DNA of 64,000 nucleotides from Ardenticatenaceae bacterium (GTDB lineage Bacteria > Chloroflexota > Anaerolineae > Promineifilales > Promineifilaceae). Both the position numbers and the translations under genes were made by a program. Shown one piece after another: positions 1-7,951 of the stretch. Below the pieces are notes generated by a model. That model searched no databases. It had not been told where the DNA came from and was given only the letters and a program-made list of their open reading frames with translations. The stretch covers positions 258,867 to 322,866 of the forward strand of contig JACKBU010000003.1 in assembly GCA_020634395.1 (NCBI GenBank). Direction: 5' to 3'. The first letter of the stretch is position 1; every line of letters starts with the position of its first letter.

Positions 1-621
1 AAACCCGATCACCAGGCTCACTAAAGCCACAATTATCACCAGCGCCAGGTCATTCCACAGCACGTTGAGCCGTTCTTTGCGCCGCGACAGGGGGCCAGGG
101 AAACGGTATAAAACCAAAAACAACGCCAAAGGCAAAATCAAAAACAGGGTGATGGGGTTGCGATAAAGGCGGTAACGCACTCTGGTGGCCAGCGGAGCCT
201 CGTTGTACTCGCGCACCGTCATGGTGTACACGTCATGAACGTCGCGCCGGGCCAGGTTGCCGGCGGTGGCATGGTGGACGGCATGGCTTTTCCGCCACTG
301 GTAATAGGGTGTCAGGGTTAACATACCGCAAACCACGCCGAGGCGGTCATTGGCCTGGCGCGATTTGAAAAATGAACCATGCCCACAGTCGTGCTGGATG
401 ATGAAGATGCGCACCAGCATACCGGCCGTTGGCAAAGCCAGCAGCAAAGTCAGCCAATAGCCTACTTGCAGACTAAGGTACATGACAATCCACAAAATAA
501 TAAAGGGCACAAACGTATTAACGACTTGCCACAGGCTCCTTTTCGTATCGGACGTTTGAAACGGCCGTACCATGTTTTTCCAATTCAACTGTTCAGCGGC
601 TTCTGGTTGAGACACATACAT
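1..621 (-). CDS. Fatty acid desaturase, C-terminus cut by window edge
   Basis: Membrane di-iron fatty acid desaturase; such enzymes introduce double bonds into acyl chains using O2 and an electron donor. I translated the minus strand from an ATG preceded by a strong Shine-Dalgarno (AAAGGAGAGG). The frame stays open for 207 codons to the window edge, so the C-terminus is missing. Visible are hydrophobic stretches at about residues 35-75, the first histidine box HDCGH (77-81) and the second, HAVHH (113-117), followed by HATAGN. A further hydrophobic block lies near 165-180. The third HxxHH box expected in this family lies beyond the edge. Two histidine boxes with correct spacing make the family call firm; regiospecificity cannot be told. 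Confidence 0.93.
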   Translation of the reverse strand, partial: MYVSQPEAAEQLNWKNMVRPFQTSDTKRSLWQVVNTFVPFIILWIVMYLSLQVGYWLTLLLALPTAGMLVRIFIIQHDCGHGSFFKSRQANDRLGVVCGMLTLTPYYQWRKSHAVHHATAGNLARRDVHDVYTMTVREYNEAPLATRVRYRLYRNPITLFLILPLALFLVLYRFPGPLSRRKERLNVLWNDLALVIIVALVSLVIGF

Positions 622-897
622 GACTCCTCTCCTTTCAAATCAACACTATTCAGGTCAGACCTGTTTTAGCAACCAATGAGGGTGAAATTCTTTGATGGCG
701 GTAATGAAGGTTCGTCGCGCAGCAGGGTGTTCGTGGTTCTCTTGGGGGATAAACTAACCAACGTGCATTAAAGATACCATACACTGTAACATGTCTGGCA
801 TCTTTGACAAAATTTGCCAGGCGGACACTTAATGTTTTTTCATGCTGGCTTCGAATGAACCGGGTGGTGCCTGAGAACGGGGCACCGGAACGGCCGT
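622..897. other. Intergenic, upstream of the desaturase
   Basis: About 276 bp between the desaturase start and the end of the ABC transporter gene. It must hold the desaturase promoter on the minus strand, but I see no convincing -35/-10 pair. One ACGGCCGT palindrome lies at 890-897, just beyond the transporter stop. No gene is supported here. Confidence 0.6.
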
Positions 898-2931
898 CTA
901 TTCATGCCGCAGCGCCTGTACCGGGTCCAGACGCGCCGCCCGCGCCGCCGGGTACAGCCCCGCCAGCAGGCCAATCAGCGCCGCAAAAACCAATGCGCCA
1001 ACTGCCAGCCAGGGCGGAACCACCGACAGGTGTCCCACGCCGGTTACACCTTCGTTGATCAGATAACGATGCGCCACCCAATCCACCAACCGGCCAAGCA
1101 GCGTGCCAAAAATCAAGCCGAACACACCGCCGATCAGGCCAATAAGCGCCGCTTCCGTGGTAAACAGCAGGCGGATTTCACCCGGCGCTGCGCCCAGCGC
1201 TTTGAGCACGCCAATCTCGCGTGTGCGCTCATAGATAGCCATCATCATAGTATTGGCCACGCCCAGAGCGGCCACCAGCAGCGCCAGCGCCCCCACCGAG
1301 CCAAGCAGCGCCTGCAGCAGCGACAAAACCTGGTTGGCCGCATCAAGGATCGTTTCCAGCGACTGCGCCTCCAGATCAAGCTCCTGGATGGCGGCAGACA
1401 CGGCCGTAACCAGGCCCAGACTCTCCGCCCGCACAATCACCATATCGTAACCCTGCGTCTCCAGAATATCCGGCTGGTTATACCACCAGGTCAGAACCGC
1501 TTCCGTTTCCCCCAACCCCAAATCAATCGTACGGCTGCTAAAACTATCGCGCACGCCCACAACCGTGCTGGGGAAATCCTGCGATTCGCCGCGCGGCAGC
1601 TTGGCCGTCAGTACCACGGACTGCCCTACCAGATCGGCGTAATCCTGCCCCTCAGCTAGCAGCCGGTCGGCCAGACCGGAGGTGAGGACCACGCCCGCGT
1701 TTTCGCCATCGCCAAAAAGCTGACCGGCTAATGGTTCGCTGGCGCCGCCAAAGCGAAAATTGCGCTCGCCCATGTCAGACGAAACACGTACCGGCAGCGA
1801 CTCACCGGCCAGCGTGAGGGTGAGGTCGACCCCATTGGGGAGCTGGAGTTCGGGGGTAACGGCCGTTACCCCCGGTATCGCCCGCAGTTTTTCCACAATC
1901 TCCGGCGTCAGCGCCTGCTTCGGCTGCGGCGGCGCGAAGGGGTCAAAACTGTCCAGCGCCGCCTCGTCATACGTTGGGCTGACAAAAATGTTCTCCAGGC
2001 CCACGGTCTCAAAGTTGCGCTGCACCTCCCGCTGCACACCCACCCCAAACGATACCATCGCTACCAGCGTGATAATGCCGATCAACACGCCGGCGGCCGT
2101 CAACACGTTGCGCACCGGTCGCCGCCCCAGGTTGCGAAACGCAGAACGGACTGTATCGGCCAAAGAAAGGCGCGATTGGGCATTGTTCGCTGACAACGCA
2201 TTGCCAGTGGCCGATGAGTGTTCCTCGGTTACTGGGCTGGGTGGATTGTTCACCGTTAACTCCGCCACCTGCCCATCTTTTAGATGCACAACACGGTCGG
2301 CGTAAGCGGCCACGTCGGCATCGTGGGTAACGACCACAAGCGTAATGCCTTGCTCTTTGTTGAGGGCTTGCAGCAGAGCCATCACTTCTGCTCCGGTGGT
2401 CGAATCCATGTTGCCGGTAGGCTCATCGGCCAGGATGAGGGAGGGGCCGTGGATGAGGGCGCGCGCCACGGCCGTTCGCTGCTGCTCACCACCCGACAGT
2501 TCCGCCGGGTAATGGTCTAGCCGCTGGCCCAGACCCACTTTTTGCAGCATCGCGGCAGCGCGAGCCGTCCGTTCGGCCGGACTGACGCCCGCCAGAGTGA
2601 GCGGAATGGCGACATTTTCCACGGCCGTCAGCCGCGGCAGCAAATTGAAGCTCTGAAAAATGAACCCCACGCGATGGCGGCGGTGGGCCGTGCGCGCTTT
2701 GCCATCGGCATCATGCAGGGGCAGCCCAGCCACCCACAACTCGCCGGAAGAGGGTCTATCCAGGCCGCCAAGCAGGTTTAGCAACGTGGATTTGCCGGAG
2801 CCTGAAGGCCCGACAAGAGCCACAAACTCCCCCGACGCGATAGTCAGATTGATGCCCCGCAGCGCCCACACGTCCATTTCGCCGCGCTGAAAATGGCGCT
2901 CCAGGTTTGATATGCTTATGGTGTTGTCCAT
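898..2931 (-). CDS. MacB-type ABC transporter: ATPase fused to FtsX-like permease
   Basis: Single polypeptide of about 677 aa combining a LolD/MacB-type ATPase with a MacB permease, expected to act in the cytoplasmic membrane in mechanotransmission-type export or lipoprotein handling. Residues 1-225 carry Walker A GPSGSGKS (about 41-48), signature LSGGEQQR (about 145-152) and Walker B LILADEP (about 165-171). A Ser/Asn-rich linker follows, then a membrane segment near 278-298, a large extracytoplasmic domain and a C-terminal three-helix FtsX core containing ERTREIGVLKALG. I chose the ATG beginning MDNTISIS; a GTG 12 codons upstream (2967) is possible but falls in an inverted repeat. It follows a LolA-like gene by 80 bp and is probably cotranscribed. 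No MacA adaptor is adjacent. Confidence 0.93.
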   Translation of the reverse strand: MDNTISISNLERHFQRGEMDVWALRGINLTIASGEFVALVGPSGSGKSTLLNLLGGLDRPSSGELWVAGLPLHDADGKARTAHRRHRVGFIFQSFNLLPRLTAVENVAIPLTLAGVSPAERTARAAAMLQKVGLGQRLDHYPAELSGGEQQRTAVARALIHGPSLILADEPTGNMDSTTGAEVMALLQALNKEQGITLVVVTHDADVAAYADRVVHLKDGQVAELTVNNPPSPVTEEHSSATGNALSANNAQSRLSLADTVRSAFRNLGRRPVRNVLTAAGVLIGIITLVAMVSFGVGVQREVQRNFETVGLENIFVSPTYDEAALDSFDPFAPPQPKQALTPEIVEKLRAIPGVTAVTPELQLPNGVDLTLTLAGESLPVRVSSDMGERNFRFGGASEPLAGQLFGDGENAGVVLTSGLADRLLAEGQDYADLVGQSVVLTAKLPRGESQDFPSTVVGVRDSFSSRTIDLGLGETEAVLTWWYNQPDILETQGYDMVIVRAESLGLVTAVSAAIQELDLEAQSLETILDAANQVLSLLQALLGSVGALALLVAALGVANTMMMAIYERTREIGVLKALGAAPGEIRLLFTTEAALIGLIGGVFGLIFGTLLGRLVDWVAHRYLINEGVTGVGHLSVVPPWLAVGALVFAALIGLLAGLYPAARAARLDPVQALRHE

Positions 2932-2946
2932 GGAGTAGGCAGAGAC

Positions 2947-2986
2947 GGAGATTGGAGACTTAAACACTCTCTAGTCTCCAATCTCC
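2947..2986. repeat. Intergenic inverted repeat, 14-bp perfect arms
   Basis: GGAGATTGGAGACT (2947-2960) and its exact complement AGTCTCCAATCTCC (2973-2986) are separated by 12 nt. The same left-arm 14-mer recurs at 48974-48987 in another intergenic hairpin. It sits between the LolA-like gene and the ABC transporter, upstream of the chosen ATG. It has no T-run typical of a terminator. Confidence 0.85.
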
Positions 2987-3011
2987 ATTCGCGTTTCTGC
3001 GATCGGCAGGC

Positions 3012-4145
3012 CTATTGCAGTGATTCAGCCAGAGCCAGCGCTTCGGCCGCTGTGAGATCACCCCCGATCCAATAGGTAGTGTCGCCCTCGGTCCAGGTAA
3101 GCAAGGCCTGGGCGCCAGCATCGTCGGTGTAGAGCGTGCCTTCTACGCCGCGCACGGTTACGGTTTCACCTGCCTGATCGCGTTCGGGAACGGCCGTAGC
3201 CGGACCCTGCGCCACCGTAAAACCGCCATTGGCGCGGGTATAGCGCTGCACCACCGCGCCCCGCACTTCTGTCGCCCCGACAAACGTGGCATCAGCCGGC
3301 AAGATCGCCGGAGAGAGAACGTTTAGCGCGGCTGTTTGTTCAGCCGTTAGCTCTTCGGGTTTCAGATCTTCCAAATGTACCACTTCCGCGCCGTCGGGAA
3401 TGGCAAACGTGAACAGAGTGTCATCCACGCCCTGGTTTAGCTCCAGCAACGTGGCAGTGGCGCTGCCAGAACCCATCGCGCTCTCCGCATACTCCACGGC
3501 CAGCGGCGCGCCGTCTTCCGGCCGCACGTAAACCTTCAGGAAGCCGCCGGCTGCACGTACCTCATCAGGCATTTGCTCCGGGATGGGGATCAGGCGCAGA
3601 CCATGCGCGTTGGTCTGGCCGACTTGCATGTCGGTGATGCGCTCGGCCGTGAAGTACTCCAGCAGTTTGGCTACTGCCTCTTCCGGCGTTTCAGGATGGT
3701 CTGCCTCTTCGTGATTGTAATCGGGATCAACATCGAACTCTTTGCCAGCCATTTGCTCAGCCATTATGGCGGCCGCTTCGTCGGCGTTGCCAACCAGAAC
3801 CTTGTTTTCTTGCGGCTTCCAGAGCCAGAAGTTGTAGCCATCGGTAACGGCCGTCAAGCCCACCAGGTCGCCCTCCGACGCATCCAGTACTTCAGCGCGG
3901 AAGGCCGGTTCGCCGTTGGGTCCGGCATCCAGCTTGCCCCACATCTCCAAGGTGCCGCTGGCATTCATTTCTGGCGTATCCACAGTAAACGCGGCAACGG
4001 TATGCCCATCGGTTACGCTTTGCATGGTTTCCATCGCCTGCACCAGCAGGTCTTCGGCCGTGGGCTGAAGGGCAAACGCCGCCAAACCCAGGCTGGCAAC
4101 AAGCAGCAGCACGATCGCACCAACCACTAATTTTCTGTTTCGCAT
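3012..4145 (-). CDS. LolA/RseB-like exported protein
   Basis: Predicted 377-aa exported protein. The N-terminus has a basic MRNRK followed by a hydrophobic segment (about 8-27), consistent with a signal peptide or anchor. The body alternates short beta-like segments such as SGTLEMWGKLD, AVTDGYNFWLWKP and NKVLVGNADE, resembling the lipid-binding LolA/RseB fold and DUF4367-type proteins; a C-terminal segment resembles the DUF4367 end. The start has a good AAGGAG. It lies directly upstream of the MacB-type transporter on the same strand, which supports a shared role in envelope or lipoprotein stress or transport. The fold call is from pattern only and the function is inferred from context. Confidence 0.72.
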   Translation of the reverse strand: MRNRKLVVGAIVLLLVASLGLAAFALQPTAEDLLVQAMETMQSVTDGHTVAAFTVDTPEMNASGTLEMWGKLDAGPNGEPAFRAEVLDASEGDLVGLTAVTDGYNFWLWKPQENKVLVGNADEAAAIMAEQMAGKEFDVDPDYNHEEADHPETPEEAVAKLLEYFTAERITDMQVGQTNAHGLRLIPIPEQMPDEVRAAGGFLKVYVRPEDGAPLAVEYAESAMGSGSATATLLELNQGVDDTLFTFAIPDGAEVVHLEDLKPEELTAEQTAALNVLSPAILPADATFVGATEVRGAVVQRYTRANGGFTVAQGPATAVPERDQAGETVTVRGVEGTLYTDDAGAQALLTWTEGDTTYWIGGDLTAAEALALAESLQ

Positions 4146-4295
4146 GGGTGACTCCTTTTTGGGCGCCTGTTGGGTTTCCGATCAGGCGCATGTCGCGTAA
4201 ATATACGCGGGACATCTACCGTTGATTTTAGAGTGTTCGCCCTTTAAACACCATCCCCCGGCGCTTTGGAACAGGCATTGCTAACCAATTTATCA

Positions 4296-5921
4296 TCACA
4301 GGCCGCGAAACTTAAACTCGCCGCCGACAATCGTGGCCGCGATGCCTGCATCCAGCAGTTCATCAGGAGGAATGGCAAAAATATCGCCGTCGAAAACGGT
4401 CAGATCGGCCAGTTTGCCAGGGGTAAGAGAACCCTGGCGTGCCGTCTGCCCGCTGGTGATGGCCGCGGCCATGGTGTAAGCATGCACGGCTTCTGGCAAA
4501 CTGAGGCGCTGCTCTGGATACCAGCCATCCAGACCTGGCGCTCCAGAGGCGCGGCGGCGGGTGACGGCCGCGTGCAGGCCGGGCAGCGGGGCAATCGTCT
4601 CCACAGGCGCATCTGAGCCGAAAACGAGGGTGGCTCCGCTGTCCAGCATGGTGCGCCAGGCATAGCTGTAGCGAGCACGAGAGCCCCAGTAACTATCGGC
4701 CATTACCATGTCTGATGTGGCGTGGATGGGCTGCATGGAAGCGACGACGCGCAGTTGCGCCAGCCGCTGCAAATCATCGGGATGGAGCAGTTGGACGTGT
4801 TCGATGCGGTGGCGCAGTTCCGGCGCTGCGGGACGGGCGGCTTCTTCCTGGCGCACGGCCGTGTACACATCCAGCACATCGTGGTTAGCCCGGTCGCCTA
4901 TGGCGTGCACCGTCACGCTGAGTCCGGCGGCGCTGGCGCGGCTGGCGCAGGCGTGCATCTCTTCTTTGTCGGTGACTACAATGCCGCGGTTGTCCGGCTC
5001 GTTCTCGTAGGGGGCCAGCATGGCGGCCGTGCGCGGGCCAAGTGCGCCATCGGCAAAAATTTTGACGCCGCCGATACGCAGCCAATCATCGCCAAAGCCG
5101 GAGCGCAGCCCCACGCCAATGGCGTGATCGAGCCGGTAGACGGGAACGTTTTTCACCACGCGCAGGCCCAGGTGGCCGTTCTGGTGCAAGATTTGGAGAG
5201 CCTGGAAGCAGGAACGGCCGTCAAAATCATGAATGCCCGTCAACCCTAACTGCCAGCACTGCTGCTGGGCAGCCCGCATGGCGGTGGCGATTTCCTCTGG
5301 TGTGGCCGGCGGGATGTGCTGTGTCACCAGGTCGATGGCGTCTTCAAACAGGATGCCTGTGGGACGGCCGTCGGCGTCTCGCTGGATGTGTCCGCCGGGC
5401 GGATCGGCCGTCGCCGCGCCGATGCCGGCCAGGTGCAGCGCCCGGCTGTTGACCCAGGCCGCGTGGCCGCTTTTGTCGCGCAGGCAGGCGGGCTGATCCG
5501 GGCAGACGCTGTCTAGAGCGACGGCCGTAGGAAAGGCGCGGTCGGTCCAATCGTCCTGCGCCCAGCCGCGGCCTTGCAGCCAGAGGGGTGGTTGGTGAGT
5601 GGGCGGCCCGGTTTGTTGTGGGGCGCGATGGGCCTGTATAAGCTGCAGAGCTTCTGCGAGGCTGCGCGTACCGGTCAGGTCCACGCGCTGGAGGTGCAGA
5701 GCGTAGCCCTGGAAGTGTACATGGGCATCGACGAGGCCGGGCGTAACGGCACGGCCGTGCAAATCTACCCATTCGCCGCCGGGGGCGAGCAGTGCTTTCA
5801 TGCTATCGCTGTCGCCGACGGCCAGGATGGTATCGCGGCGGATAGCAATGGCCGGCGCGATGGGCAGGACCGGATCCATGGTGTGGAAACGGCCGTTGGT
5901 AAGCACAAGCGTGGCAGACAT
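4296..5921 (-). CDS. YtcJ-family amidohydrolase
   Basis: Metal-dependent hydrolase of the amidohydrolase superfamily (amidohydro_3/YtcJ type), about 541 aa and probably cytoplasmic. The N-terminal beta domain (VLTNGRFHTMD) is followed by the metal motif VTPGLVDAHVHF near residue 65. Downstream are further expected signatures: GIHDFDGRS, a KIFADGALGPRTAAM segment, AIGDRANHDVLD, HRIEHVQ and a late FGSDAPVE. The start is set by an AGGAG 6 nt upstream of the ATG of MSATLVL; a longer frame to 5975 lacks support. Substrates of YtcJ-type proteins are mostly unknown. The gene stands alone between unrelated minus-strand genes. Confidence 0.93.
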   Translation of the reverse strand: MSATLVLTNGRFHTMDPVLPIAPAIAIRRDTILAVGDSDSMKALLAPGGEWVDLHGRAVTPGLVDAHVHFQGYALHLQRVDLTGTRSLAEALQLIQAHRAPQQTGPPTHQPPLWLQGRGWAQDDWTDRAFPTAVALDSVCPDQPACLRDKSGHAAWVNSRALHLAGIGAATADPPGGHIQRDADGRPTGILFEDAIDLVTQHIPPATPEEIATAMRAAQQQCWQLGLTGIHDFDGRSCFQALQILHQNGHLGLRVVKNVPVYRLDHAIGVGLRSGFGDDWLRIGGVKIFADGALGPRTAAMLAPYENEPDNRGIVVTDKEEMHACASRASAAGLSVTVHAIGDRANHDVLDVYTAVRQEEAARPAAPELRHRIEHVQLLHPDDLQRLAQLRVVASMQPIHATSDMVMADSYWGSRARYSYAWRTMLDSGATLVFGSDAPVETIAPLPGLHAAVTRRRASGAPGLDGWYPEQRLSLPEAVHAYTMAAAITSGQTARQGSLTPGKLADLTVFDGDIFAIPPDELLDAGIAATIVGGEFKFRGL

Positions 5922-6081
5922 AGGAATCTCCTGGGGGACGTTTGCGCCAGTATAACTCTGCTGCCCGGCAAGCACAAAAGAACAGCCCGGGAACGGCTGC
6001 TGCTGATCTATGAGATTAAGCCTTTAAGGGAATGATAAGTGAGCTTATCAGGAGCGCATAAGCGGTTTTATTACCTCAGGG

Positions 6082-6333
6082 TCAATCGTCGTAAGCAGGG
6101 GGGAAATCATCAAAACTGTCCTGGGCGGCGCTGCGGGAACGGCTGTGGCGCGGTTCATTATCTTCGTAGGAAAGGTCCTCAAAAGCCCAGTCCAGTTCCA
6201 ACGGCGTCAGGTCGACCACTTCTAAAGCGGTGCCACATTCACGGCATTGAATCCGTTGGCCCAGGCGCGGGGTGCGCAGCCGAATCCGGGAATCACATTC
6301 AGGACAATAACCAAACTCTTTTTTTGCGGTCAT
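6082..6333 (-). CDS. LysW-like small zinc ribbon protein
   Basis: An 83-aa protein with CPEC near residue 10 and CREC near 30, forming a four-cysteine zinc ribbon, followed by GTALEVVDLTPLELDW, which closely matches the LysW amino-group carrier family. In the classical LysW pathway the protein ends in EDWGE and its terminal Glu is the attachment site. Here an acidic stretch WAFEDLSYEDNE is followed by an extra Arg/Ser- and Asp-rich tail ending PPAYDD, so the canonical carrier terminus is absent. No lysine or arginine biosynthesis gene is near. GAGAGG precedes the ATG. It may be a LysW relative with another role. Confidence 0.78.
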   Translation of the reverse strand: MTAKKEFGYCPECDSRIRLRTPRLGQRIQCRECGTALEVVDLTPLELDWAFEDLSYEDNEPRHSRSRSAAQDSFDDFPPAYDD

Positions 6334-6498
6334 GTTATCAACCTCTCACAAACTTCGTCTCTGCCGGGCAGATGTCAACCCGGCAGACCGTTCTAACATT
6401 CGGAAAAATACAAGATTTGTGTGCGAAAATTTGCGATAGAGGTGTTTAAATTCCGTATAAATGTGGCTGAAGATGTCCGATTTCTGTGAAATTCAGGC

Positions 6499-7185
6499 TT
6501 ACATGTCCTCGAGAGTGAAGCGGTAGCCCACGCCAGGCACATTTTGAATGAAACGAGGGCTCAATAGATCGGGCTCGATTTTGCGGCGCAGGCGGCTGAC
6601 CAGGCCGCGTACCAATTCCCGGCTGCCCTGCCCGGTGAACCCCCATACACGTTCGACGATCATGTCTACTGGCACAACCTGCTCGCGGTTAACCATGAGC
6701 ACGTAAAGCAGACGGAACTCAAGCTGGGTAAGGCGTCGTGGTTTCTGGCCCAGCACCACGACGGTGCGGGTGTCCGGATCAAGCTTTACTTCGCTCACGT
6801 CCAGCGGCGGCAGGACAGAGGCAGGCACTGTGCGGGCACGGCGCAGAAAAGCCAGAACATACTCGTGCAAGATGCGTGGGGATACCGGCCTGGCCAGCAC
6901 CAGATCGGCGCCGGCGTGCAGCGTCTGGCAGAAATCGTCTTCGGTGGGGTTCTCGATGATAACCAGACAAGGGACCTGGGTGACGCTGCGCAGTTCGACC
7001 AGGTCGTTTTGCAGTTGACGGCCGTCTTTCCCGGCCACCACGATCAAATCGGCCGGGCGTTCCAGCCATTTGGCGGTGACGTTGTGGAGATCACGGCCGT
7101 CAGCTACGGACAACCCGGCATGTTTAAGGATAAAGCTCAGGATATCGCGTTCGTCTGGATTAGAAACGACCAGAAGGGCTTGCAT
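6499..7185 (-). CDS. Winged-helix response regulator with degenerate receiver
   Basis: About 228 aa. The C-terminal half (about 130-225) is a clear OmpR/PhoB winged helix: LTQLEFRLLYVLMVNREQVV, then VERVWG, LVSRLRRKIEP and VPGVGYRF. The N-terminal half has the receiver layout, but key residues are lost. The early acidic pair is replaced (VVSNPDE), the strand that should end in the phospho-accepting Asp reads LIVVAGKDG, and the conserved Lys before Pro is Arg (LARPVSP). It is therefore probably phosphorylation-independent. I placed the start at the internal ATG of MQALLVVSNP. No histidine kinase is adjacent; the next gene upstream is a hemolysin III-type protein. Confidence 0.9.
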   Translation of the reverse strand: MQALLVVSNPDERDILSFILKHAGLSVADGRDLHNVTAKWLERPADLIVVAGKDGRQLQNDLVELRSVTQVPCLVIIENPTEDDFCQTLHAGADLVLARPVSPRILHEYVLAFLRRARTVPASVLPPLDVSEVKLDPDTRTVVVLGQKPRRLTQLEFRLLYVLMVNREQVVPVDMIVERVWGFTGQGSRELVRGLVSRLRRKIEPDLLSPRFIQNVPGVGYRFTLEDM

Positions 7186-7213
7186 GGCACAACCACTCCA
7201 ACAACGGCCGTCC

Positions 7214-7885
7214 TCAATGTGGCTGGAGCAGCGTGATAATCGCCACAAAGTGACAAATGCTGCCGCCTAGCACAAAAAGGTGCCAGATCGCATGGTTATA
7301 AGGTAGCTTTTCCCAGGCGTAAAAAATAACGCCCAGCGTATAGACGACACCACCCGTTATCAGCATTATCAGGCCGGCGGTGGGAATGGCAGCCATCATT
7401 TGTTTAAAGACCAGCACGCACATCCAGCCCATCAAAACGTAGATGATGGTGGCAATGACTTCCAACCTGCCCAGAAAGAACATTTTCCAGGCGATGCCGG
7501 CCACCGCCATGCCCCACACCAGGATAAAAAAGGTCCAGCCAACGGCCGTGCCGCGCAAGCTTACCAACAAAAAGGGCGTGTAGGTACCGGCAATCAGAAT
7601 ATAAATCGACGCATGATCAAACTTGCGCAGCACCGCTTTCACGCGCGGGCGCTGCAGGCTGTGATAAAGCGTCGAAGCGAGATAGAGCGTGAGCAGGCTG
7701 CTGCCGTAAATGCTAAAGCTGACAATACGCCAGATGTCGCCATAAACGATGGCTAAAACTACCAGTGTAATGAGTCCGGCGACGCTTAGCGCCGCGCCGA
7801 TGCCATGCGTAATGCTGTTGGCCAGTTCTTCTTTGCGCGTATAAAACGGATTTTTCCAGGCTGCTTTTTCTTGAAACAACCACAT
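7214..7885 (-). CDS. Hemolysin III / YqfA-type membrane protein
   Basis: A 223-aa integral membrane protein of the hemolysin III (PAQR-like) family. Visible are an N-terminal EELANSITHGIGAALS motif, seven or so hydrophobic segments, YHSLQRP, FDHASIYILIAGTYTPF and, near the C-terminus, GGVVYTLGVIFYAWEKLPY followed by HAIWHLFVLGGS. The conserved His/Asp residues of this superfamily (YHS, FDH, HAIWH) are all present. Length matches the family. Its true role is unsettled in bacteria; PAQR relatives have been tied to membrane lipid homeostasis. It lies just upstream of the response regulator on the same strand, so the two may be cotranscribed. Confidence 0.93.
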   Translation of the reverse strand: MWLFQEKAAWKNPFYTRKEELANSITHGIGAALSVAGLITLVVLAIVYGDIWRIVSFSIYGSSLLTLYLASTLYHSLQRPRVKAVLRKFDHASIYILIAGTYTPFLLVSLRGTAVGWTFFILVWGMAVAGIAWKMFFLGRLEVIATIIYVLMGWMCVLVFKQMMAAIPTAGLIMLITGGVVYTLGVIFYAWEKLPYNHAIWHLFVLGGSICHFVAIITLLQPH

Positions 7886-7951
7886 AGGATTTACCTTTTT
7901 GACTTTTGACTACGGTGTAACACTTGATTGTTAGTCGATTAGCGGCCGACG

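Noticed and set aside
379..669. Plus-strand frame of 96 codons at the left edge
   Set aside because: It is antisense to the desaturase, whose two histidine boxes are clear on minus.
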